Numbered from the stretch's first letter, positions 1 through 5,245 are shown. The stretch: 5,245 nt of DNA from an uncultured Oscillospiraceae bacterium (GCA_902462665.1 CABQCM010000129.1:1-5245), one strand, 5' to 3'. Notes: generated by a model from the letters alone, not told the origin. Program-made: numbers and translations.

Positions 1-1
1 T

Positions 2-592
2 CAAACGGGAGGTTGCGATGGCAATGTCACGGCCGCCCGGCACCATCCAGGGCAGTACCCCCACCCCGTCGGGGAAGATAATGGGGCACTCGGTCATGGT
101 GCTCCACAGCGCGCGGGTGAAGGTCCTGTCGTCGAGCGGCAGCGCAAAGGTGAGGGCGACCACGTTGGCCGGATGGGAGTGATAGATGACGCGGTGCGCC
201 CCGCCCGACACCTTCTTTTTGACCTCGTGGTTCATCAGATGAGAGGGCAACTCGCTGGTCGGCCGGCCGCCGGTCAGGCCCCACACCACCCGGTAGCGTT
301 CACCGGTGCCGTCCAGCTCAATGATGCCGAGCGTCTCCTCCGGGGCGATGAGGAGATTGCCCATATATTTTCCCGTACCCGAGGTGAGGAAATATTCGCC
401 TGCCAGGGAAGGAACCTGCGTACCGATTTCCTCCCAGCCGCGGGGGGAAAAGCCGGGGGCTGCCGCCTCGACCTCCTCCGGCCGCAGACGGTAGGTCAGG
501 TTGCCGCCGTTGCGTTCATGCCAGCCCCGATTGTAGCCCTCATAGGCCATGCGGATTGCTCCTTGTACAAAGGGAAGTTTTAAAATATCCAT
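2..592 (-). CDS. rhaD: Rhamnulose-1-phosphate aldolase, N-terminal 197 residues (cut by window edge)
   Basis: Class II, zinc-dependent aldolase that cleaves L-rhamnulose-1-phosphate to dihydroxyacetone phosphate and L-lactaldehyde in the cytoplasm, the last step of the rha pathway. The frame is open from the ATG at 592 to the left edge, giving 197 residues of a family usually about 270 long. Landmarks aligned from memory to E. coli RhaD with a constant offset of 3 are GGNLTYRL (residues 29-36), TSGTGKY (70-76), SELPSH with catalytic Glu114, and YHSH with zinc ligands His138 and His140. FPDGVGVLPWMVPG follows at 163-176. The third zinc His would fall near residue 209, outside the window. The 592 start is preferred because its N-terminus (LPFVQGAIR) matches the family start; AAAGGA lies 10 nt upstream. 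It follows rhaA after 54 nt and is probably in the same transcript. No frameshift is seen. Confidence 0.95.
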   Translation of the reverse strand, partial: MDILKLPFVQGAIRMAYEGYNRGWHERNGGNLTYRLRPEEVEAAAPGFSPRGWEEIGTQVPSLAGEYFLTSGTGKYMGNLLIAPEETLGIIELDGTGERYRVVWGLTGGRPTSELPSHLMNHEVKKKVSGGAHRVIYHSHPANVVALTFALPLDDRTFTRALWSTMTECPIIFPDGVGVLPWMVPGGRDIAIATSRL

Positions 593-621
593 TGAAATTA
601 AGTCCTTTCTGCTTTCGCGGC

Positions 622-645
622 GCATCGGTCGATGTACGGCGATGC
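622..645 (-). repeat. Short inverted repeat between rhaA and rhaD
   Basis: The 54-nt gap between the rhaA stop and the rhaD start contains the 6-bp perfect arms GCATCG (622-627) and CGATGC (640-645) around a 12-nt loop. The motif CGGTCGATGT at 626-635 recurs at 681-690, inside the end of rhaA. The stem is short and has no U-tract, so it is not a convincing terminator. It could be a processing or stability element, or chance. Confidence 0.3.
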
Positions 646-646
646 T

Positions 647-1891
647 TCAGCTTCTTTGCGCAAAGGTCTTTGCGCTGTAACGGTCGATGTCTCTCATGTA
701 TTCCTCTCGCTCGGGCACGTTCTGGCGGCGACAGAATTCGTCCCACACCGCGCCCCAGGGATATCCTTTGAGCGATTCCTCCAACACCATGAGACGGGTC
801 TTATCTGACTGCGCTTCCAGTTCTTTCAGCCGGTCGTGCGGGGTCAGTAGGGCGTAGAGAATGGCCTTTTGCACACTTCTTGCCCCAATGACCCAGCCGG
901 CGATGCGGTTGAAGCTGGCGTCAAAGAAATCCAACCCCAGGCTGGTGCGCTCGAGCACCCCGCAGGCCACCAGCTCATGGGCAATGGAGCGCATCTCGTC
1001 GTTCAGCCGCACAACATGGTCGCTGTCCCAATGCATGTGGCGGGTTAAGTGGAGAGCCAGCCGGTCGCAGTAAACCAAAAGGGAGGAGATTTTGTCCGCG
1101 ATCTGCTCGTCGGGATGATAATGCCCGTTGTCCAGCAGGCAGAGCGCTTTGCTTCGCGCAGCATAGCCGAGATAAAACTCCAGACTGCCCACCGTGTAGG
1201 CCTCCAGTCCAATGCCGAACAGCTTGGATTCCAAAGCGTCGATGAGCACATCCTCGCCGTATTCGATCGAGTAGATTTCATCCAGCGACTCCTTCAGCCG
1301 CCGACGGGGCGACAGTCGGTCAACCGGCGTTTCCTTCGCGCCGTCGGCAATCCAGATATTATGCAGGCAGGCGGTGCCAAGTTCTTTTCCGATTTCGGCC
1401 GAGAGCTTGCGCGTGGCCTTGCAGTGATCAATCCAGAAACGGCGGATGGATTCGTCGGCGCTCGACAGGGTGTAGCCCGAATCGGACAAAGGATGGGAAA
1501 AGAGGGTGGGGTTGAAGTCAATTCCCATGCCCCGCTCTTTGGCAAACTCCACCCAAGGGGCAAAATGACGGTATTCGAGCTGGTCGCGCCCGACCGTTTC
1601 CCCATCGGTGATCGCATAGATGGCGTGCAGATTGACTCGGTGCACGCCGGGAATCAAACGCAGCGCCTGATCGAGGTCGGCCATCAGTTCCTCGGGATTG
1701 CGGGCGCGGCCGGGGAAGTTTCCAGTGACCTGGATGCCGCCGGTCAGGGCCTGATCCGACTCGAAGCCCATCACGTCGTCCCCATGCCAGCAGTGAATGG
1801 AGAGGGGGGTATTTGCCAAGCGTTCCAAAGCCTGTTCGGTATCCACCCCGATCTGCGCGTATTGTTCCTTTGCAATGGCGTAGTGATTCAT
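647..1891 (-). CDS. rhaA: L-rhamnose isomerase
   Basis: Cytoplasmic metal-dependent aldose-ketose isomerase that converts L-rhamnose to L-rhamnulose, the first step of the pathway. The protein has 414 residues (E. coli RhaA about 419) and aligns throughout. Signatures include SIHCWHGDDV (31-40), the GGIQVTGNFPGRARN region (51-65), DFNPTLFSHPLSDSGYTLS (125-143), ESKLFGIG (221-228) and GLDFFDAS (319-326). By constant offset from E. coli, the structural metal site is Glu221, Asp254, His281 and Asp321, and the catalytic site is His257, Asp289 and Asp291; all are present. An in-frame ATG upstream at 1942 and another at 1897 are possible. The ATG at 1891 is chosen because AAGGA sits about 9 nt upstream of it, against only 3 nt for 1897, and because the resulting length fits the family. 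It lies 85 nt after rhaB and 54 nt before rhaD. Confidence 0.97.
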   Translation of the reverse strand: MNHYAIAKEQYAQIGVDTEQALERLANTPLSIHCWHGDDVMGFESDQALTGGIQVTGNFPGRARNPEELMADLDQALRLIPGVHRVNLHAIYAITDGETVGRDQLEYRHFAPWVEFAKERGMGIDFNPTLFSHPLSDSGYTLSSADESIRRFWIDHCKATRKLSAEIGKELGTACLHNIWIADGAKETPVDRLSPRRRLKESLDEIYSIEYGEDVLIDALESKLFGIGLEAYTVGSLEFYLGYAARSKALCLLDNGHYHPDEQIADKISSLLVYCDRLALHLTRHMHWDSDHVVRLNDEMRSIAHELVACGVLERTSLGLDFFDASFNRIAGWVIGARSVQKAILYALLTPHDRLKELEAQSDKTRLMVLEESLKGYPWGAVWDEFCRRQNVPEREEYMRDIDRYSAKTFAQRS

Positions 1892-1976
1892 CGTCATTCT
1901 TCCTTTTCGTATATTGGCGGCATTTTTATTGGGCGGCCGCAATCCCTAAACTCGCTGTAAAAACGCCGGATGACCG

Positions 1977-3365
1977 TCAGACCAACTCGCGCGCTATGGC
2001 TGCGCGCGCGGCGTTTAAGCTGGGGAATTCCCCACGCCGCAGCATTTGTATCAAAAGATTGCCCATGGCGGTGGCCTCGATCGGGCCGGCAATCACCTGT
2101 TTGCCGGTGGCCTCGGCGGTGAGACGGTTGAGAAAAGCGTCCCGGCTTCCTCCGCCGACGATGTGAATGACGTCGAGTGGATGCTTTATCATCTGCTCCA
2201 GTCCATCCACCGCCCGGCGGTATCCGGCCGCCAGGCTTTGGTAAATGACCCGGGCCAGCTCGCCGGGAGAGTCCGGCACAGCCTGACCGCTTTCGGCGCA
2301 CAGCCGGCGAATGGTGTCGCTCATGCTCTCTGGAGCGAGCAGCCGGGCATCCTGCGCGTCCACTACCGAAGGAATGGTCGCCTTTTCAGCCAGCTCGCTG
2401 AGCTGCGGGAAGGTATAGCGGTCATCCAGCTCGTGGCGTACCGATTGCAGCATCCACAGCCCCATGATGTTTTTTAAATACCGCCAGGTGCCGTCCACGC
2501 CCCCCTCGTTGGTAAAATTGTGCCGCCGGCTGGCTTCGCCGCAGTCGGGGCGGGTGCGCTCCATGCCGATGAGCGACCAGGTGCCGGAGCTTAAAAATAC
2601 CGCTCGTTCCCGGTCGGCAATGGGGGTGGCAACCACGGCCGAGGCCGTGTCGTGGGTGGGCGGCAGTATGACTTCGCAGTCAAAGCCCAGCTCCTGCCGC
2701 AATTGCTTGCGCAGACATCCAACCCTCTCGCCCGGTTGGCTGAGCGGGCCAAACAGGTGAAGAGGAAGCTCCATTGCCTGCAAAAGCTCTCGATCCCATT
2801 CCCGACTGGTGGCATTGACTAGCTGCGTGGTCGAAGCGTTGGTGTACTCCTGCTTCATCACGCCGGTGAGCAGGTAGTTGAGATAGTCGGGAATCATCAG
2901 AAAATGGCGCGCACGCTGCAAATCCCCAGGCGACTCGGTTTGCAGGGCGGCGAGCTGATAGATGGTGTTAATCTCCATGCGCTGGATGCCGGTGCGCTCA
3001 TACAATTCCGCCTCGGGAATGCGCTCGAATACCCGCGGCTCTATCCCTGTCGTGCGGGCGTCCCGGTAAGAAATCGCCTCCCCAAGACGGTTTCCGTCGT
3101 CGTCGAGCAGACAAAAATCCAAGCCCCAGGTGTCGATTCCCATGCTGTCGGGGACGAGCCCGGCATCCGCGCATCGACGCAACCCTTCCATCACATGGCC
3201 GAACAGAGCGTCGATATCCCAGCAAAGATGTCCTCCTTTGCGGATAAGACGGTTTTCAAACCGATAAATTTCCCGGCTTTGTATCCGGCCGTCCTCCACC
3301 CAGCCGAGCAGGTGCCGTCCGCTGGACGCGCCGATGTCCACAGCGAGATAAATGCCGTTTTGCAT
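1977..3365 (-). CDS. rhaB: Rhamnulokinase
   Basis: FGGY-family sugar kinase that phosphorylates L-rhamnulose with ATP to give L-rhamnulose-1-phosphate, the substrate of RhaD. The protein has 462 residues (E. coli RhaB about 489). Visible motifs are the N-terminal phosphate-binding segment AVDIGASSGR (8-17), GIDTWGLDF (76-84), ISYRDART (98-105), THDTASAV (237-244) with the presumed catalytic base Asp239, SSGTWSLIG (259-267), and the C-terminal nucleotide-binding loop VGGGSRDAFLNRLTA (403-417). The open frame extends to 3437, but the ATG at 3365 is the start because a full AAAGGAGGT lies 7 nt upstream and the enzyme begins at the usual place before the DIGASSGR motif. It is the first gene of the rha operon, with a 290-nt signal-rich leader in front of it. 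Confidence 0.97.
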   Translation of the reverse strand: MQNGIYLAVDIGASSGRHLLGWVEDGRIQSREIYRFENRLIRKGGHLCWDIDALFGHVMEGLRRCADAGLVPDSMGIDTWGLDFCLLDDDGNRLGEAISYRDARTTGIEPRVFERIPEAELYERTGIQRMEINTIYQLAALQTESPGDLQRARHFLMIPDYLNYLLTGVMKQEYTNASTTQLVNATSREWDRELLQAMELPLHLFGPLSQPGERVGCLRKQLRQELGFDCEVILPPTHDTASAVVATPIADRERAVFLSSGTWSLIGMERTRPDCGEASRRHNFTNEGGVDGTWRYLKNIMGLWMLQSVRHELDDRYTFPQLSELAEKATIPSVVDAQDARLLAPESMSDTIRRLCAESGQAVPDSPGELARVIYQSLAAGYRRAVDGLEQMIKHPLDVIHIVGGGSRDAFLNRLTAEATGKQVIAGPIEATAMGNLLIQMLRRGEFPSLNAARAAIARELV

Positions 3366-3372
3366 TGCCGAT

Positions 3373-3381
3373 ACCTCCTTT
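3373..3381 (-). promoter_or_regulatory. Strong ribosome binding site of rhaB
   Basis: On the minus strand AAAGGAGGT is followed by a 7-nt spacer and ATG at 3365. This near-perfect Shine-Dalgarno sequence decides the rhaB start against the in-frame upstream codons. Confidence 0.9.
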
Positions 3382-3437
3382 GCTTTTCGCCCCGGTGAAA
3401 CTGAGCCTTGCTCCCACGATAGACCCGGCGGCGACAT

Positions 3438-3464
3438 TGGACAGTAAGGTTCTCTTTGTGTCCA
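3438..3464. promoter_or_regulatory. Dyad TGGACA-N15-TGTCCA, candidate operator
   Basis: Perfect 6-bp inverted arms at 3438-3443 and 3459-3464 are separated by 15 bp, 73 bp upstream of the rhaB start. The arms are close to a possible TATGAT -10 box (minus strand, 3469-3464). The size would suit a dimeric regulator, but no regulator is encoded in the window and 6-bp arms can arise by chance. Confidence 0.25.
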
Positions 3465-3472
3465 TCATAAAT

Positions 3473-3505
3473 CAAACCGCGCCCTTTGCACAAGGACGCG
3501 GTTTG
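3473..3505 (-). terminator. Terminator-like stem-loop in the rhaB leader
   Basis: Perfect 9-bp arms CAAACCGCG (3473-3481) and CGCGGTTTG (3497-3505) continue after one mismatch into 4 more pairs (CCTT at 3483-3486 with AAGG at 3492-3495) around a 5-nt loop. Read on the minus strand the stem is preceded by an A-rich stretch and followed by TTTGATTTAT, a moderate U-tract. It lies about 150 nt past the stop of the upstream 103-residue gene and 107 nt before rhaB. It could end the upstream transcript or act as an attenuator for rhaB. The dyad could also be an operator, since TTGTGC inside it is 18 bp from TATGAT. Confidence 0.5.
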
Positions 3506-3520
3506 GAAATTTTACTGTCT

Positions 3521-3562
3521 TTATTTGCAGGAGGTTTGTTGATGATTTGAAATCGGTTCCAT
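3521..3562 (-). CDS. Micro-ORF in the rhaB leader (13 codons), possible leader peptide
   Basis: ATG at 3562 reads MEPISNHQQTSCK and then TAA. GAGGG lies upstream with a 7-nt spacer, a good ribosome binding site. The frame ends 15 nt before the terminator-like stem-loop, an arrangement seen in attenuated leaders. However, no run of a single amino acid suggests which supply would be sensed, and the first 14 bases are shared with the cre-like box. Expression is not shown; this may be fortuitous. Confidence 0.25.
   Translation of the reverse strand: MEPISNHQQTSCK
3548..3561. promoter_or_regulatory. cre-like box (CcpA site) upstream of rhaB
   Basis: TGAAATCGGTTCCA on the plus strand fits the catabolite-responsive element pattern WTGNAANCGNWNNCA at every fixed position, with T before it. 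The reverse strand, TGGAACCGATTTCA preceded by A, fits as well. It lies 182 bp upstream of the rhaB start. A plausible -10 box TATATT (minus strand, 3586-3581) would put the box roughly 13-26 nt after the start of transcription, a usual place for repression by CcpA. That -10 has no good -35 partner, which would suit an activator-dependent promoter. Confidence 0.5.
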
Positions 3563-3583
3563 CTTAATTCCCTCACAAGAAAT

Positions 3584-3606
3584 ATAAAACGGCGTGTGCT
3601 TCACGC
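3584..3606 (-). terminator. Weak stem-loop and T-rich tail after the 103-residue gene
   Basis: On the minus strand GCGTG (3606-3602), a 5-nt loop and CACGC (3596-3592) form a 5-bp stem followed by CGTTTTAT. It begins about 50 nt after the stop of the upstream gene and would terminate that unit. The short stem makes it a weak candidate, and the T-rich part overlaps the possible rhaB -10 region. Confidence 0.3.
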
Positions 3607-3655
3607 TTCTCCGCTGCGGAACCAACCCGGTGCTGCTGTCCGAATGAATAACCCA

Positions 3656-3967
3656 TTATAGTGCTTTTGACGGCGTTTCCATTCTTTGCAGCACCACAAT
3701 CTCCGCGTCAGAGCCGCCGGCCCCATACTCGCAGACCAGAAGATAGCCGTCTCCCGCGGTCAGACCATAGCAGCGGTTGCTGTTTTTCTTGCAGATTTCG
3801 GCTCCGTAGTAGATTTTATCATCGTCCCACAGCTTGACGGTTTGACCGCTGGGAAGCCGGTACTGCAAATTAATAAAATCGCCCTTGAGCGGATGCAACT
3901 CGGTCACCTCGGCCATATCCGCAATCCCGAGCTGATTGAATTTTTGAATCAGTTCCTTTGGATTCAT
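3656..3967 (-). CDS. Hypothetical protein, 103 residues
   Basis: I do not recognise this family. The protein begins with a short predicted helix (PKELIQKFNQLG, 3-14). The rest is rich in alternating hydrophobic and polar residues suggestive of a small beta-rich domain: FINLQYRLPSGQTVKLWDDD (31-50), KIYYGAEICKK (51-61), GYLLVCEYGAGGSDAEIVVL (74-93). There are three cysteines (59, 66, 79), no signal peptide and no membrane segment, so it is probably cytoplasmic. The ATG at 3967 is preceded by AAAGGGG with a 10-nt spacer. It starts 51 nt after the stop of the 338-residue gene on the same strand and is probably co-transcribed with it. Its calm codon use and sensible ribosome binding site support a real gene; function is unknown. 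Confidence 0.7.
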   Translation of the reverse strand: MNPKELIQKFNQLGIADMAEVTELHPLKGDFINLQYRLPSGQTVKLWDDDKIYYGAEICKKNSNRCYGLTAGDGYLLVCEYGAGGSDAEIVVLQRMETPSKAL

Positions 3968-4018
3968 CCTTCCATTTCCCCTTTGTCATCCATGCGCCGC
4001 CAGCCGTCGATGGGCTGA

Positions 4019-5035
4019 TTACTGTAAAATATCCAACATTCCCCGCACCGCCGCGAGAACGTCCTCGTCATTTTTCTTCAGCTGGGCCAGCGCCGTGCGA
4101 ACATGCTCGCACATGCCCCATTCCAGTTCATTGTAACGGCGCTGCGACCAATCGCGGCAATCGCAAATCGCGATGAGCTGCCAGTGACGGGTATGGGAGT
4201 CGATGTAAGCGTGGTCAATGGCCTTGCAGTATTCATCCAGCCGTTGGTCCTCCAGCGGCTTCCAGACACGCTGACAAAAGGTTTCGGAAAAATTATGGCA
4301 GTTGTCGAAATTCCACGCAAGCTGCTTCACCCGCTCAAAGCGTGCCTTCAGCTCCTCAAAGGGCAGCTCGGAAAGGTTGTCCCAATAGCAGAATCGGTCG
4401 GCTACATCGTCCCAAATCCCCTCATCCAAATTGGATTGCATTCGGCGCTCGATGTTGCGCAGAGCGTCGGCCAGCGTAACCTGCGGCTCGATTTTCCTCC
4501 GAATAATCAGCATCGCTTCAATTTCATCGTAGGCAGGCGGATTGGAAGGGGGATTTTGCGCTCCGGCCGGCTCCGCCATGATGATTTGACCGCCGTCATA
4601 GCCAATCAGCACGCGGTTGGGGCCATTCTCATCGGATTTCATGAATGCGATCACCGGAAAGCCCGCGTCGATGGAGGCGGCCAGCGCCTCGGGTAAGCCG
4701 TCGGTTACCCGCTCGTAATCGTATCCCGCCAGCTTCATACAAAAATCAATGGTTTCCGCATCCTGCTCCGGGCAGGTTTTGGTATGATCGAAATTATCCT
4801 GACAGGAGGAAACTCCCGACAGGGTTTCAAACAGGAAATACCAGTCCTCCTGAATTCCGCCAATGGTCTTGCGGCAGTTGCCGCAGCCGTCGCATTTCCC
4901 TTCGGTTACTTTTTTGCATTCATAATCGGTTTGTCCGCGCTGCCCCGAGAGATAGGTATGCACAGCGGCAAAGCAGCTTAAAAATCCAAGATAGCTGAAT
5001 CCCGTAAACGGAATTGCAAAGTCCAGCTTTGTCAT
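4019..5035 (-). CDS. Cysteine-rich protein with a degenerate papain/C39-like N-terminal half, 338 residues
   Basis: No named family is recognised with certainty. The N-terminus TGFSYLGFLSCFAAVHTYL (11-29) places Cys21 at the head of a hydrophobic helix, as in papain-like and C39/BtrH-type folds. Residues 125-157 (GFPVIAF, then RVLIGYDGGQIIMAEPAG) resemble the strand pair that carries the catalytic His and the final DP in those folds, but here Asn140-Arg141 stand where His is expected and EP replaces DP. Between these lies a cysteine cluster, Cys40-X7-Cys48-X2-Cys51-X2-Cys54, plus Cys78, 88 and 99. The C-terminal half (about 187-338) is charged, probably helical, with more cysteines (206, 246, 254, 270, 291, 293, 309). 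No signal peptide is evident. ATG at 5035 is chosen because AAAGGGA lies 7 nt upstream; the open frame runs back to a TTG at 5137 with no such site. Confidence 0.75.
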   Translation of the reverse strand: MTKLDFAIPFTGFSYLGFLSCFAAVHTYLSGQRGQTDYECKKVTEGKCDGCGNCRKTIGGIQEDWYFLFETLSGVSSCQDNFDHTKTCPEQDAETIDFCMKLAGYDYERVTDGLPEALAASIDAGFPVIAFMKSDENGPNRVLIGYDGGQIIMAEPAGAQNPPSNPPAYDEIEAMLIIRRKIEPQVTLADALRNIERRMQSNLDEGIWDDVADRFCYWDNLSELPFEELKARFERVKQLAWNFDNCHNFSETFCQRVWKPLEDQRLDEYCKAIDHAYIDSHTRHWQLIAICDCRDWSQRRYNELEWGMCEHVRTALAQLKKNDEDVLAAVRGMLDILQ

Positions 5036-5042
5036 AAAAACA

Positions 5043-5049
5043 TCCCTTT
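5043..5049 (-). promoter_or_regulatory. Ribosome binding site deciding the 5035 start
   Basis: AAAGGGA on the minus strand lies 7 nt before ATG at 5035. It favours this ATG over the TTG at 5137 in the same frame. Confidence 0.65.
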
Positions 5050-5083
5050 CTTTCTCACGGCTTGGAATATCGAACCCGGGCAA

Positions 5084-5115
5084 TGGGGCCTGCCCCAAAG
5101 CGGCCTGAATGCCGC
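5084..5115 (-). repeat. Two adjacent small stem-loops in the 5' leader of the 338-residue gene
   Basis: GCGGC/GCCGC (5100-5115, 6-nt loop) and TGGGG/CCCCA (5084-5097, 4-nt loop) are perfect 5-bp stems only 2 nt apart in a leader of about 115 nt. They may stabilise the leader or modulate access to the ribosome binding site downstream. No known riboswitch class is recognised. Confidence 0.3.
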
Positions 5116-5156
5116 CGCCTTTTCCCAAAAGCTCCAACGGGTAGATTCATCATCAT

Positions 5157-5185
5157 ATTATATCAAAAATTCCGAAACGTGTTAT
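5157..5185 (-). promoter_or_regulatory. Extended -10 promoter of the 338/103-residue gene pair
   Basis: On the minus strand TGATATAAT contains a perfect -10 (TATAAT, 5162-5157) with the TG of an extended -10. ATAACA (5185-5180) is a 4/6 match to the -35 with an ideal 17-bp spacer. Transcription would start near 5150, giving a leader of about 115 nt. The flanks to 5245 are strongly AT-rich, and I see no gene there. Confidence 0.65.
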
Positions 5186-5245
5186 CCGTTTTTCTTTATT
5201 TTTCGATCGATAAAACCTCTAAAACAGATTAAAATGTAAATAGAT

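Noticed and set aside
173..583. 136-codon open frame on the plus strand
   Set aside because: It is antisense to rhaD, with no recognisable motif or good ribosome binding site.
548..592. Apparent frameshift at the start of rhaD
   Set aside because: A second base-by-base reading of 548-592 showed one continuous frame (LPFVQGAIRMAYEG); the suspected extra base was a transcription slip of mine.
1933..1940. GCGGCCGC palindrome between rhaB and rhaA
   Set aside because: An isolated 8-bp palindrome in a GC-rich spacer. The possible GCGGC/GCCGC stem nearby needs a bulge and has no U-tract.
1049..1960. 303-codon open frame on the plus strand
   Set aside because: It lies antisense to rhaA, whose product aligns end to end with a known enzyme. 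It has no recognisable domain; it is a shadow frame kept open by codon bias.
3365..3550. 61-codon open frame on the plus strand across the rhaB leader
   Set aside because: The region is better explained by minus-strand control elements. The peptide looks non-biological, and no ribosome binding site fits its start.
3530..3550. AGGAGG followed by ATGATTTGA on the plus strand
   Set aside because: It resembles a ribosome binding site with a two-codon frame, but no plus-strand gene or promoter accompanies it. It looks like chance.
3655..3660. TATAAT on the minus strand at the end of the 103-residue gene
   Set aside because: It is a perfect -10 hexamer but has no acceptable -35 at 16-18 bp and no TG extension. 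It consists of the final CTA TAA codons plus T.
4103..4696. 197-codon open frame on the plus strand
   Set aside because: It is antisense to the 338-residue gene, which has a clear promoter and ribosome binding site. No domain is visible in it.
5203..5210. TCGATCGA palindrome upstream of the right-hand promoter
   Set aside because: A short self-complementary 8-mer in AT-rich flanks. It is too small to call an operator without a second copy.

Overview
The window reads as a piece of a Firmicutes (Clostridia-like) chromosome. The coding DNA is moderately GC-rich and the gene edges are AT-rich. Every recognisable gene lies on the minus strand, ribosome binding sites are strong and purine-rich (AAAGGAGGT before rhaB), and a CcpA-type cre box precedes the sugar operon. 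Assignment to a gut-type clostridial lineage is inference; there is no rRNA or other marker.

Left two thirds (2-3365): an L-rhamnose catabolic operon, transcribed right to left as rhaB (rhamnulokinase, 1977-3365), rhaA (L-rhamnose isomerase, 647-1891), rhaD (rhamnulose-1-phosphate aldolase, from 592, cut off by the left edge). Together they convert L-rhamnose to L-rhamnulose, then L-rhamnulose-1-phosphate, then dihydroxyacetone phosphate and L-lactaldehyde. The catalytic and metal-binding residues I could place by alignment from memory to the E. coli enzymes are all present; the third zinc ligand of RhaD lies outside the window. No transporter, mutarotase, lactaldehyde enzyme or rha regulator is visible here.

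Leader (3366-3655): 290 bases without a convincing protein gene but dense in signals. They include a cre-like 14-mer, a 13-codon micro-ORF with a good ribosome binding site that overlaps it, a strong terminator-like stem-loop with a modest U-tract, a short dyad, and long-range complementary segments. This is probably the control region of the rha operon and the 3' end of the upstream transcript.

Right third (3656-5185): a two-gene unit of unknown function behind a clear extended -10 promoter. The first gene encodes a 338-residue cysteine-rich protein whose N-terminal half looks like a degenerate papain/C39-type fold. The second encodes a 103-residue protein I do not recognise. Nothing ties them to rhamnose metabolism apart from position.

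The window is mostly ordinary metabolism. I do not see a convincing new multi-gene system. The parts most worth attention are the rhaB leader and the cysteine-rich protein.
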